NCBI GenBank assembly: GCA_963771005.1
Contig: CAVYRO010000002.1
Location: 558,001 to 622,000 of the forward strand
DNA from: DASQZK01 sp963771005
Lineage (GTDB): Bacteria > Bacteroidota > Bacteroidia > Bacteroidales > GCA-2748055
DNA: 64,000 nt
Reading direction: 5' to 3'
Part shown: positions 52,917 through 60,742 of the stretch, in pieces
Position numbering within the stretch: the first letter of the stretch is position 1
Layout of the letters: every line of letters begins with the position of its first letter
Translations under genes and position numbers: made by a program
Notes under the pieces: model-generated
What the model was told of the DNA's origin: nothing
Databases searched by the model: none
Seen by the model: only the letters and a program-made list of their open reading frames with translations

Positions 52917-53527
52917 TTAAAGCAGAATCCTACCTCACCATATCCTCACCCGGCGAAGGACTTTATAAGTCGAAGGGCAGTAAATTCCTTGGCTTTTCCT
53001 TTCCTGTGAGCCGTGAGGAAGAGATAAAAGACCGGCTGGAAGGCCTCCGCAGGAATTATCATGACGCACGCCATCATTGTTATGCATGGAGACTGGGACC
53101 GGATATGGAACTTTACCGGTTCAATGATGACGGTGAACCCGCCAGTTCAGCAGGGAAACCCATCCTGGGTCAGATCCAGTCCAGGGATCTTACCGATGTC
53201 CTCGTTGTGGTTATCCGGTATTTCGGGGGCACGCTTCTGGGTGTGGGCGGGCTGATCACCGCCTATCGCACGGCTGCGGCAGAGGCTCTCGATAAAAGCG
53301 GAAGCCTCAGGAAATATGTACACGAAAATTACCATATCCGGTTCGGGTATGAAAGCATGAATACGGTGATGAAGATCCTTAAGGAAACGGATGCCGGGCA
53401 TTCGGAACAGGATTTCGGTCTGGCTTGTTCTCTTAAAGTAAGCGTGAGGAAAAATATTTCGCAACGATTCAGGGATGCTTTTGAACCCTTCCCGGATATC
53501 CGGCTTAAGTATCTCGACGATGAATAG
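52913..53527 (+). CDS. YigZ/IMPACT family protein
   Basis: A 204-aa protein starting at ATG 52913 (MIKAESYLTISSPGEGLYKSKGSKF); an upstream frame start at 52859 would sit inside the transporter gene. The IMPACT core is clear: NYHDARHHCYAWR, FNDDGEPASSAGKPIL, VVVIRYFGGTLLGVGGL. The C-terminal DUF1949-like domain follows. The family is linked to translation or stress responses, but no reaction is established. Coupled to the transporter by a 4-nt overlap. Confidence 0.92.
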   Translation: MIKAESYLTISSPGEGLYKSKGSKFLGFSFPVSREEEIKDRLEGLRRNYHDARHHCYAWRLGPDMELYRFNDDGEPASSAGKPILGQIQSRDLTDVLVVVIRYFGGTLLGVGGLITAYRTAAAEALDKSGSLRKYVHENYHIRFGYESMNTVMKILKETDAGHSEQDFGLACSLKVSVRKNISQRFRDAFEPFPDIRLKYLDDE

Positions 53528-53634
53528 ATTCATGGGGAAAATCCCATACCCTGAAAGTTATGAACGAAGTATCAACATCTATGCATTCACAACATACCGA
53601 TTGTTAATTTTATACCCAAAATAATGTTTTTACC

Positions 53635-54543
53635 ATGAAAAACAGAAGTTTAGTTTCCATCAATGATTACACCCGGGATGAATATCTCAGGATCCTCGAT
53701 CTTGCTGCGGAATTTGAGAAACAGCCTGTCCAGGATGTTTTAACGGGCTATGTGGTCGCCACCCTTTTTTTTGAACCCTCGACACGTACCCGGCTCAGTT
53801 TTGAGAGCGCGGTAAACCGTTTGTCGGGGAGGGTTATCGGTTTTTCCGATTCGAACACCTCGAGCGCCACCAAGGGAGAAACACTCAGGGATACGATCAA
53901 AACCGTGTCAAATTATTGCGATCTCATCGTGATGCGGCATCCACTTGAAGGAAGTGCGAGATTTGCCAGTGAGGTTTCAAAAGTACCGGTGATCAATGCC
54001 GGTGACGGAGCCAACCAGCATCCGTCACAAACCCTTCTTGACCTTTATTCAATTCGCAAAACACAGGAAACCCTTGAGAAATTGAATATCTTCCTGGTCG
54101 GGGACCTCAAATATGGCCGGACCGTTCATTCCCTCCTGATGGCTATGTCGAAATTCGATACCACCTTTTATTTCATCTCACCGGAGGAACTGAAGATGCC
54201 TGTGGAATACAAGGTTTATCTGGATAATCTGGGCCTTAAATACTATGAATTCAAGGAATTTACCGATATTGTCGGCCAGGCCGATGTCATTTATATGACG
54301 AGGGTCCAGAAGGAGCGTTTCTCTGATCCCATTGAGTACGAGAAAACCAAGAATGCCTACGTTCTGCATAAAAATATGATCGACAATGCAAAACCCAGCA
54401 TGAAGGTGCTTCATCCCCTTCCGCGTGTGAATGAGATCCACCTCGATGTGGATGAAAGCGAAAAGGCATATTACTTTCAACAGGCTCAAAATGGGGTTTA
54501 TACCCGGCAGGCCATCATAACCTCGATCCTCGGACTGAAATAA
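53635..54543 (+). CDS. pyrB: Aspartate carbamoyltransferase catalytic subunit
   Basis: A 302-aa PyrB, the first committed step of pyrimidine synthesis. FFEPSTRTRLSFESA binds carbamoyl phosphate; MRHPLEGSA, GDGANQHPSQTLLDL and HPLPRVNEI are the other active-site motifs. The length is normal. It is followed 10 nt later by pyrI, so the enzyme should be a c6r6-type holoenzyme open to nucleotide control. TAATTTTA about 27 bp upstream resembles a -7 box. Confidence 0.97.
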   Translation: MKNRSLVSINDYTRDEYLRILDLAAEFEKQPVQDVLTGYVVATLFFEPSTRTRLSFESAVNRLSGRVIGFSDSNTSSATKGETLRDTIKTVSNYCDLIVMRHPLEGSARFASEVSKVPVINAGDGANQHPSQTLLDLYSIRKTQETLEKLNIFLVGDLKYGRTVHSLLMAMSKFDTTFYFISPEELKMPVEYKVYLDNLGLKYYEFKEFTDIVGQADVIYMTRVQKERFSDPIEYEKTKNAYVLHKNMIDNAKPSMKVLHPLPRVNEIHLDVDESEKAYYFQQAQNGVYTRQAIITSILGLK

Positions 54544-54553
54544 AAATAGCATC

Positions 54554-55021
54554 ATGGAAGAATTGAAAGACAGAACACATCTTGTCGTCAGCGCCATAAA
54601 AGAAGGCACTGTCATCGATCATATCCCCGCCAGCGACCTCTTCAGGGTCATCACCATCCTCGGATTGGATCATATCGAAAACCAGATCACTTTCGGAACC
54701 AACCTGGAAAGCAAAAAACTCGGGAAAAAAGCCATTATTAAGTTATCCGGCGTGTTTTTCCGGAATGAAGATATCAACAAGATAGCCCTCGTGGCTCCCC
54801 AGGCAAAGCTGAATGTCATCAGGGACTATAAAGTGGTTGAGAAAAAAGTGGTTGAGGTGCCGGATGAGATTACCCGCATCGTACGTTGTGTGAACCCGAA
54901 ATGCATCACCAACAATGAAGAGATCAGGACACGTTTCACCGTCGTCGACAAGCAGAACGTATCGCTGAAATGCCATTATTGTGAAAAGATAACGGATATG
55001 GCGAATATACAGATTATCTGA
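54554..55021 (+). CDS. pyrI: Aspartate carbamoyltransferase regulatory subunit
   Basis: A 155-aa PyrI. The allosteric domain (VSAIKEGTVIDHIPASDLFRVITILG) binds CTP/ATP, and the zinc domain has four Cys (CVNPKCITN ... CHYCEKI) that hold the interface with PyrB. Last gene of pyrBI; the next 1.29 kb are repeats. Confidence 0.97.
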   Translation: MEELKDRTHLVVSAIKEGTVIDHIPASDLFRVITILGLDHIENQITFGTNLESKKLGKKAIIKLSGVFFRNEDINKIALVAPQAKLNVIRDYKVVEKKVVEVPDEITRIVRCVNPKCITNNEEIRTRFTVVDKQNVSLKCHYCEKITDMANIQII

Positions 55022-55087
55022 GTGATGGGGAGCTGGTGAAAGGTGAAAGATGAAAGGCGAAAGGCGAAATTATGAAGATCAAGGTAG

Positions 55088-55265
55088 AACGCGGATTCCG
55101 ATGGCTATAATATGGCTATCGGAACGGATTTAATTTTTTCAGTTTGTTCGTTTTAGAAGATTCTTTTCCCCGGAGGGGATCCATTGTATTAGCCACGGTT
55201 ACGCCCGTGGTAAGGAGGACGTACGCATCGAAACCCCGGAGTTTAATAATTATGTATCAGTTGGT
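55088..55265 (-). repeat. Structured repeat element, right copy of the inverted pair
   Basis: Reverse complement of the element at 44.16-44.33 kb: CCCCGGAGGGG near 55170, the CCACGGTTACGCCCGTGG hairpin, and TATCGGAACGGATTTAA at the outer side, where it has an extra TATAATATGGC insertion. The two copies flank 10.8 kb that include dnaA and pyrBI. Confidence 0.85.
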
Positions 55266-56137
55266 TTCAACTCCATTCACCAAATCACCAAATCACCAAA
55301 TTCTTCAGGGGGAGTTTTACCACAGATACCACAGATTATCACAGATTAAGAGAGGTTGTTTCAGGGGGTTTCAATTCCCATTCAACAAATCAACAAATCA
55401 ACAAATCAACAAATTCTTCAGGGGGAGTTTTCCCACAGATTTCACAGATTATCACAGATTGAGAGAGGTTGTTTCAGGGGGTTTTAATTCCCATTCAACA
55501 AATCAACAAATCAACAAATCACCAAATTCTTCAGGGGGAGTTTCACCACAGATACCACAGATTATCACAGATTAAGAGAGGTTGTTTCAGGGGGTTTCAA
55601 TTCCCATTCAACAAATCAACAAATCAACAAATCACCAAATTCTTCAGGGGGAGTTTTCCCACAGATTTCACAGATTATCACAGATTGAGAGAGGTTGTTT
55701 CAGGGGGTTTCAATTCCCATTCAACAAATCAACAAATCAACAAATCAACAAATTCTTCAGGGAGAGTTTTCCCACAGATACCACAGATTATCACAGATTA
55801 AGAGAGGTTGTTTCAGGGGGTTTCAATTCCCATTCACCAAATCAACAAATCACCAAATCACCAAATTCTTCAGGGGGAGTTTTACCACAGATACCACAGA
55901 TTATCACAGATTAAGAGAGGTTGTTTCAGGGGGTTTCAATTCCCATTCAACAAATCAACAAATCAACAAATCAACAAATTCTTCAGGGGGAGTTTCACCA
56001 CAGATTTCACAGATTATCACAGATTGAGAGAGGTTGTTTCAGGGGGTTTCAATTCCCATTCAACAAATCAACAAATCAACAAATCAACAAATTCTTCAGG
56101 GGGAGTTTTCCCACAGATACCGCAGATTATCACAGAT
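55266..56137. repeat. Seven to eight tandem copies of a 113-bp minisatellite
   Basis: Each unit reads TTCTTCAGGGGGAGTTT, then CACAGAT words (ACAGATTATCACAGATT), then GAGGTTGTTTCAGGGGG, then CAACAAAT triplet-like runs. Successive starts of the GTTGTTTCAGGGGG segment are 113 bp apart (55356 to 56034). Copies alternate between an ACAGATACCACAG...TTAAG type and an ACAGATTTCACAG...TTGAG type. 113 is not a multiple of three and the open frames over it lack any gene feature, so it is not coding. Confidence 0.93.
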
Positions 56138-56149
56138 AAATTTTGTTTC

Positions 56150-56190
56150 ATGTGGTTTGAGATGGTTTGAGATGGTTTGAAAAGGTTTCA
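56150..56190 (-). repeat. Short inverted stretch of the 10-bp TTTCAAACCA repeat
   Basis: TGGTTTGAGATGGTTTGAGA and one more unit are the reverse complement of the 10-bp repeats at 35.0 and 44.4 kb. The bases from here to the DUF4293 stop hold more CAACAAAT words. Confidence 0.8.
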
Positions 56191-56311
56191 GGTGATTTCA
56201 ACTCAATTCACAAATCACCAAATTCTTAAGCGAACAAAGATAGAACAGATTTCGAGATCTGAGGGTCCCATTCAATCAACAAATCAACAAATCAACAAAT
56301 CAACAAATTCT

Positions 56312-56776
56312 TCACCTGATCCTGTCGTAGGACCTGACCAGCGCTTCGTCTTTTTGTATGCGTTTGAGTGCCAGGTAAGTCAGAATAATAGAGATAAAAG
56401 GCACCACTATCGGCCAGAGGAATACCGAATCGACCCCATCGAATTTCTTCATCGTATACTTCATGAAGAAATAGATCAATCCCACCAACCCAAACATGAG
56501 GAGGATGTTGAACACGCAGAGGCGCATCTGCAGGATCCGGTTCCTGTAAAGGAAGATAGCCATCAGCCCTATCAGCATGATAACCACGATCAGGATCGTT
56601 ACCGGCCATGAGGGAACCGGTACGAAGGTTTGACTGCTCATTGCAACGATACGATTATGATGAAAATAAAGAAATTCATCCCCCGGCAAAAGGATCTGGG
56701 CCAATGGGTTTGTTAGCATAAAAATGAATAATCCCGTTGCAATGAGCAGGTAGATACTTTGTATTCGCTGGATCAT
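56312..56776 (-). CDS. DUF4293 four-helix membrane protein
   Basis: A 154-aa membrane protein with four hydrophobic segments. Start at ATG 56776 gives MIQRIQSIYLLIATGLF, the typical DUF4293 N-terminus; the longer frame to 56836 overlaps the SPFH gene spacer. Second to fourth helices include WPVTILIVVIMLIGLMAIFLY and FLWPIVVPFISIILTYLAL, ending in a basic tail with ALVRSYDR. A Bacteroidota-specific family with no known function. 56 nt after the SPFH gene. Confidence 0.88.
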   Translation of the reverse strand: MIQRIQSIYLLIATGLFIFMLTNPLAQILLPGDEFLYFHHNRIVAMSSQTFVPVPSWPVTILIVVIMLIGLMAIFLYRNRILQMRLCVFNILLMFGLVGLIYFFMKYTMKKFDGVDSVFLWPIVVPFISIILTYLALKRIQKDEALVRSYDRIR

Positions 56777-56832
56777 GACATTGAAAGTTGAAAATACTAC
56801 AAAAACAGGCACTAAATTGTTCTTCGCCCGAA

Positions 56833-57648
56833 TCAATTATTATTCAGGATCAGCGGCAGACCGTCCTTGCCTGAACCAACCACCACCAGCTTGGTATTTG
56901 CTGATTTAGCCAGTTCAATGGTTGCATCAATACCTTTCTGCTTCAGGATCTTATCTGTAAGTGAGGCGCTCAGGATATTGTTATAATGGGCGATCCCTTC
57001 CGCTTCGATCCTTCTCCGCTCCGCCTCACTTTTCTCCCTTTCCAGCCTGAAAGTATAGGCAAGAGCTTCCTGTTCCTGTTTCAGCTTGGTTTCGATAGCC
57101 TGTTTCAGCTGCTCGGGAAGAGTGATCGACCTGATGAGCAGAGTCTGCATCAGGATGTTCTTATTATCAAGCGCTTTTTCCGTTTCGCTATAGATCTCCT
57201 GCTCAACTTCAGCCCTCCGGGTGGAGTAGATCTCTTCTGCTGCAAACTTACCCATTACCCGCCGGACGGCAGATCTTACTTCGGGGACCACGACAACACC
57301 AACATAGCCCGGACCGATATCCTCGTGTAGATATGCAATTTTTTTATAAATGGGGTTATATCTGACAAATACATCCACCATTAGAGTGAGCCCGTTTTTG
57401 TCAAGGACATCCAGTGATTCTTCCTGGCTCTGTTCCCTTACATTGTATTTGATGAAATCGTTCCAGGGAGCTACAATCTGAAATCCCGGCTGAAAGATAT
57501 TGTCCTTATCGAGCCCGGTTGTGTATTTACGAAAAATGATCGCCCTTTCCCCGGGATCAACGGTGTAAAACATGTTACTGCTGAATATTATGACCAGGAG
57601 AAGTGCGATAATGCCAATGACAATAAGTGTTTGTGATCTTTTGTTCAT
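56833..57648 (-). CDS. SPFH/prohibitin family membrane protein
   Basis: A 271-aa protein with an N-terminal membrane anchor (TLIVIGIIALLLVIIF) and a band-7/prohibitin domain (YTVDPGERAIIFRKYTTGL, NGLTLMVDVFVRYNP, EVRSAVRRVMGKFAAEEIY). A long Glu/Lys/Arg coiled coil follows (about 175-235), with a C-terminal beta-like end (KLVVVGSGKDGLPLIL). It should form membrane-bound oligomeric rings, often partnering FtsH-type proteases. It is in tandem with the DUF4293 gene. Confidence 0.9.
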   Translation of the reverse strand: MNKRSQTLIVIGIIALLLVIIFSSNMFYTVDPGERAIIFRKYTTGLDKDNIFQPGFQIVAPWNDFIKYNVREQSQEESLDVLDKNGLTLMVDVFVRYNPIYKKIAYLHEDIGPGYVGVVVVPEVRSAVRRVMGKFAAEEIYSTRRAEVEQEIYSETEKALDNKNILMQTLLIRSITLPEQLKQAIETKLKQEQEALAYTFRLEREKSEAERRRIEAEGIAHYNNILSASLTDKILKQKGIDATIELAKSANTKLVVVGSGKDGLPLILNNN

Positions 57649-57719
57649 AATTGAAAGTTATTTGTTTATAATGATTATTCAGGCAAGCGGGAGAATTACG
57701 AATTTAGCAAAAATAGTTT

Positions 57720-57727
57720 TAATTTTG
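57720..57727 (+). promoter_or_regulatory. Candidate -7 box for the nucleoside phosphorylase gene
   Basis: TAATTTTG fits TAnnTTTG, 19 bp before the ATG; no clear -33 element. Confidence 0.4.
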
Positions 57728-57746
57728 CATTAATAAAAGGAAGATC

Positions 57747-58628
57747 ATGACCAAAGCCCTTGCGACATCCGAGCTCATCCTTAATGAAGACGGCAGTATT
57801 TATCATCTTCACCTGAAACCGGAAAATGTTGCAGACAAGGTTATCCTCGTGGGTGATCCGGGACGGGTGGAAAAAGTCTCCAATTTGTTCGATTCGGTTG
57901 AATTCAGGATGAAAAACAGGGAATTCGTAACCCATACGGGTTTTTACCGCGGAGAGCGTATAACTGTCATATCCACGGGTATTGGAACCGATAACATAGA
58001 CATCGTTCTGAATGAGCTGGATGCGATCGTGAATATTGATCTCGGGAACCGGACAATTCGCAGGAACCGCCGTTCCCTGGAGTTCATCAGGATAGGCACT
58101 ACAGGGGGACTGCAGGAAGAAATGGCCGTAGGATCATTCGTACTTTCGAGGATGGCCGGCGGTTTTGACGGACTCATCCACTATTACGCAAAAGGATACA
58201 GTGTCTGCGATGCAGGGATTGAGAAAGCCTTCGTCAATCATACCAACTGGTTTGACAAACGGCCTGTACCTTATTTCGTATGGAGTTCCGACGAACTGTT
58301 TGACCGGTTCAATGAAGATGTATATTCGGGGATTACCCTTTCATCACCCGGTTTTTACGGTCCGCAGGGAAGAACACTCCGGTTGCCGGTAACGGATCCT
58401 GAACTCAATGAAAAGATCCGTAATTTTACCTATGATCATCTGAAGATCACTAATTTTGAAATGGAAAGCTCCGCCCTTTTCGGGCTTTCCGCACTCCTGG
58501 GACATAAGGCGGTAAGTATTTGCGCTGTGATCGCCAATCGTGTAACCGGTGAATTTATCCGGGATTACGAAGCTGTAATTGAGAACCTTCTTCATTTCAC
58601 CCTGGAACGTATCATGAAACCTGCATGA
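57747..58628 (+). CDS. Nucleoside phosphorylase (uridine phosphorylase-like)
   Basis: A 293-aa NP-I family enzyme cleaving nucleosides with phosphate. VGDPGRVEKVSNLF is the phosphate loop, STGIGTDNIDIVLNEL and RIGTTGGLQEEMAVGSFVLS the core, and NFEMESSALFGLSALLGHKA holds the ribose-binding Glu-Met-Glu. The motif set points to a uridine-type enzyme, but the base specificity is uncertain. It stands between the SPFH gene (divergent) and the SirB1-type gene. Confidence 0.88.
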   Translation: MTKALATSELILNEDGSIYHLHLKPENVADKVILVGDPGRVEKVSNLFDSVEFRMKNREFVTHTGFYRGERITVISTGIGTDNIDIVLNELDAIVNIDLGNRTIRRNRRSLEFIRIGTTGGLQEEMAVGSFVLSRMAGGFDGLIHYYAKGYSVCDAGIEKAFVNHTNWFDKRPVPYFVWSSDELFDRFNEDVYSGITLSSPGFYGPQGRTLRLPVTDPELNEKIRNFTYDHLKITNFEMESSALFGLSALLGHKAVSICAVIANRVTGEFIRDYEAVIENLLHFTLERIMKPA

Positions 58629-58733
58629 TTGATGACAACACAAAGGTAACCTTATCATAATCGATCATGCGGTTTCCATTATACCTTTAAGATCAAAATT
58701 ATTACATGCTGAAAAAGAAGGACACAAAATACC

Positions 58734-59600
58734 ATGGTTGATAAAGAAATTAAAGTTCTGATCAATTTGCTTGACGACCCCGACAAGGAAGTTTTCAGGG
58801 TGGTATCGGAGAAGTTGCGTCAACGGGGGATCGAAGCGGTACCAAGTCTGGAAAAAGCATGGGAGTCCTCCTTGAACCAGGAATTACAGGAGAAGATAGA
58901 AGAACTGATCCACAACATCCAGTTTGAATATATCTGTGATGAATTGAGGGCGTGGGTCAATACCGGGGGAGAGAATCTTCTGTACGGAGCCTATCTCGTC
59001 GCAAGATATCAATATCCCGATTTGTATTTCAGTGAGATTGAAGAGCAGGTCGAACTGCTGAGAAAAGATGCATGGCTGGAACTTCACAACAACCTGACCG
59101 CTTTGGAAAAGGTCCGGATACTGAACCATGTGATCTTCGGGATCCATAAGTTCTCCCGGAATTCCGCAAATTTTTACTCTCCGAGAAACTCCTTCATTAA
59201 CCAGGTATTTGAAACGAGGAAAGGTAACCCCATCTCCCTGGCCATCATTTATTCCGTTGTTGCTGAAAAACTTGAGATACCTGTTTTCGGTGTTAACCTG
59301 CCGCTGAATTACATTCTTGCCTACAAGGATCCTTTCTATGATGAAGATCCCTATAATATTCTATTTTACATCAATCCGTTCAACCGCGGGATGGTGCTGA
59401 GCAGAAAGGATATTGACCGCTTTCTTCACCAGCAGAAGCTGGAACCCCGAAAGGAATATTTTACGCCCTGCAGCAATACGACCACCATCGAGAGAGTTCT
59501 GAGGAACCTGATTTTCTCCTATGAAAAGATGGGATATTCGGACAAGACGGAACAGGTGACCCTACTGCTTAATATCATACGGTCGTCCGCTTCAGGCTAG
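58734..59600 (+). CDS. SirB1/transglutaminase-like protein
   Basis: A 288-aa soluble protein. The N-terminal 70 residues look helical and HEAT-like (VSEKLRQRGIEAVPSLEKAW). The SirB1_N/transglutaminase-like part has NFYSPRNSFINQVFETRKGNPISLAIIYSVVAEKL (core RKGNPISLAIIY) and VNLPLNYILAY. The Cys of true transglutaminases is not present at the usual place, so it may be non-catalytic. Function unknown. Its stop overlaps the stop of the convergent epimerase gene by 4 nt. Confidence 0.85.
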   Translation: MVDKEIKVLINLLDDPDKEVFRVVSEKLRQRGIEAVPSLEKAWESSLNQELQEKIEELIHNIQFEYICDELRAWVNTGGENLLYGAYLVARYQYPDLYFSEIEEQVELLRKDAWLELHNNLTALEKVRILNHVIFGIHKFSRNSANFYSPRNSFINQVFETRKGNPISLAIIYSVVAEKLEIPVFGVNLPLNYILAYKDPFYDEDPYNILFYINPFNRGMVLSRKDIDRFLHQQKLEPRKEYFTPCSNTTTIERVLRNLIFSYEKMGYSDKTEQVTLLLNIIRSSASG

Positions 59601-60649
59601 ATCCGGTAATACCTGCGATACCATTCCACAAAATTCCGTATCCCTTCATCAACCGGTGTTGATGGCTTGTAATCGAAATCTGTAACGAGGTCATCCACGT
59701 CGGCCCATGTTTTTTCCACATCACCGGGTTGTATAGGCTGCATATCCATCCTGGCTTTTTTCCCGGTGTATTTTTCAATTGCCCGGATAAAATCGATGAG
59801 TCTGACAGGTTTATTATTGCCGATGTTGTAAATACGATAAGGGGCCGAAGAAGTGGCCGGATCGGGTGATTGCGGATCCCAGGCAGGATCGGCTGCAGGA
59901 GGTTTCCCGGTCATCCGGCTGATCCCGGCGGTAATATCGTCAACATAGGTAAAATCCCGTTCCATTTTACCGTGATTGAATACCTGGATGGGTTCCTCCT
60001 TCAGCATAGCTTCGGTAAATATGAAAAGGGCCATATCAGGCCTTCCCCATGGACCGTAAACGGTAAAAAAGCGCAGGCCTGTCGTAGGAATACCGAACAG
60101 ATGGCTGTAGGTATGCGCCATCATTTCGTTCGTCTTTTTGCTTGCCGCATAAAGGCTTACCGGATGGTTCGCACCGCTATGCACGGAAAAGGGCATGGAT
60201 TTATTCAAGCCGTAAACGCTTGAGCTGCTTGCGTAGATCAGGTGCTTCACAGGATATTTTCTGCAAGCTTGGAGGATATTGAGGAAGCCCGTGATATTGG
60301 AACCGATGTAGGTATGTGGGTGGGTCAGGCTGTATCTCACCCCGGCCTGGGCGGCGAGGTTCACGACAACATCGGGTCTGTAAAAATCAAAAAGCCTGAG
60401 GAGGGTTTCCCCGTCCTCAAGCTCTGCCTTCACAAATTTTACATTTTTATTACCGGCACTGGTAACGGGTTCTCCGTAAATGAATGAAGGGCCGCTGAAC
60501 CCTGCCTCCTTCAGCCGGTCGTATTTGAGCCGTACATCGTAATAGTCGTTGATACTGTCCAGCCCGAGGATCTCCATTCCTTCTTCACCCAGTCTCCGGG
60601 CAAGATGAAACCCGATAAATCCGGCGGTGCCGGTGATCAATACCTTCAT
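59597..60649 (-). CDS. NAD-dependent sugar-nucleotide epimerase (UDP-glucuronate 4-epimerase-like)
   Basis: A 350-aa extended SDR. The NAD loop is TGTAGFIGFHLARRL; the active-site Ser/Tyr/Lys are in YASSSSVYGLN and SLYAASKKTNE. GLRFFTVYGPWGRPDMALFIFT is the pattern of UDP-glucuronate 4-epimerases, and RDFTYVDDI and QPGDVEKTWAD follow. It likely supplies UDP-galacturonate or a similar sugar for surface polysaccharide. A glycosyltransferase lies elsewhere in the window but is not linked. Confidence 0.9.
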   Translation of the reverse strand: MKVLITGTAGFIGFHLARRLGEEGMEILGLDSINDYYDVRLKYDRLKEAGFSGPSFIYGEPVTSAGNKNVKFVKAELEDGETLLRLFDFYRPDVVVNLAAQAGVRYSLTHPHTYIGSNITGFLNILQACRKYPVKHLIYASSSSVYGLNKSMPFSVHSGANHPVSLYAASKKTNEMMAHTYSHLFGIPTTGLRFFTVYGPWGRPDMALFIFTEAMLKEEPIQVFNHGKMERDFTYVDDITAGISRMTGKPPAADPAWDPQSPDPATSSAPYRIYNIGNNKPVRLIDFIRAIEKYTGKKARMDMQPIQPGDVEKTWADVDDLVTDFDYKPSTPVDEGIRNFVEWYRRYYRI

Positions 60650-60678
60650 TATAGACTATTTAGTGTTTGCAGGAAAAG

Positions 60679-60727
60679 CCGACGACCCTTCAGCACCGGT
60701 CCCTGAGCGGAGCCGAAGGGTCATCGG
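60679..60727 (-). terminator. GC-rich hairpin element between rny and epimerase genes
   Basis: Arms CCGACGACCCTTC (60679-60691) and GAAGGGTCATCGG (60715-60727) pair over 13 bp with one G-T, around a 23-nt loop containing CCCTGAGCGGAGCCG. On the minus strand TTTT follows, so it may end the rny transcript. The loop wording resembles widespread REP-like palindromes. Confidence 0.6.
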
Positions 60728-60742
60728 GTTTTCTGTCTGCTA

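Noticed and set aside
44158..55265. Composite transposon bounded by inverted repeats
   Set aside because: The segment carries only housekeeping genes (dnaA, lptD, pyrBI), no transposase and no target-site duplication that I can see.
55266..56137. Possible CRISPR array
   Set aside because: The whole 113-bp unit repeats, including what would be spacers; there are no unique spacers and no cas genes.
55144..56170. A ladder of overlapping 110-120-aa open frames
   Set aside because: They arise from a 113-bp tandem repeat read in shifting frames, with TTG-type starts and identical wording; no gene features.
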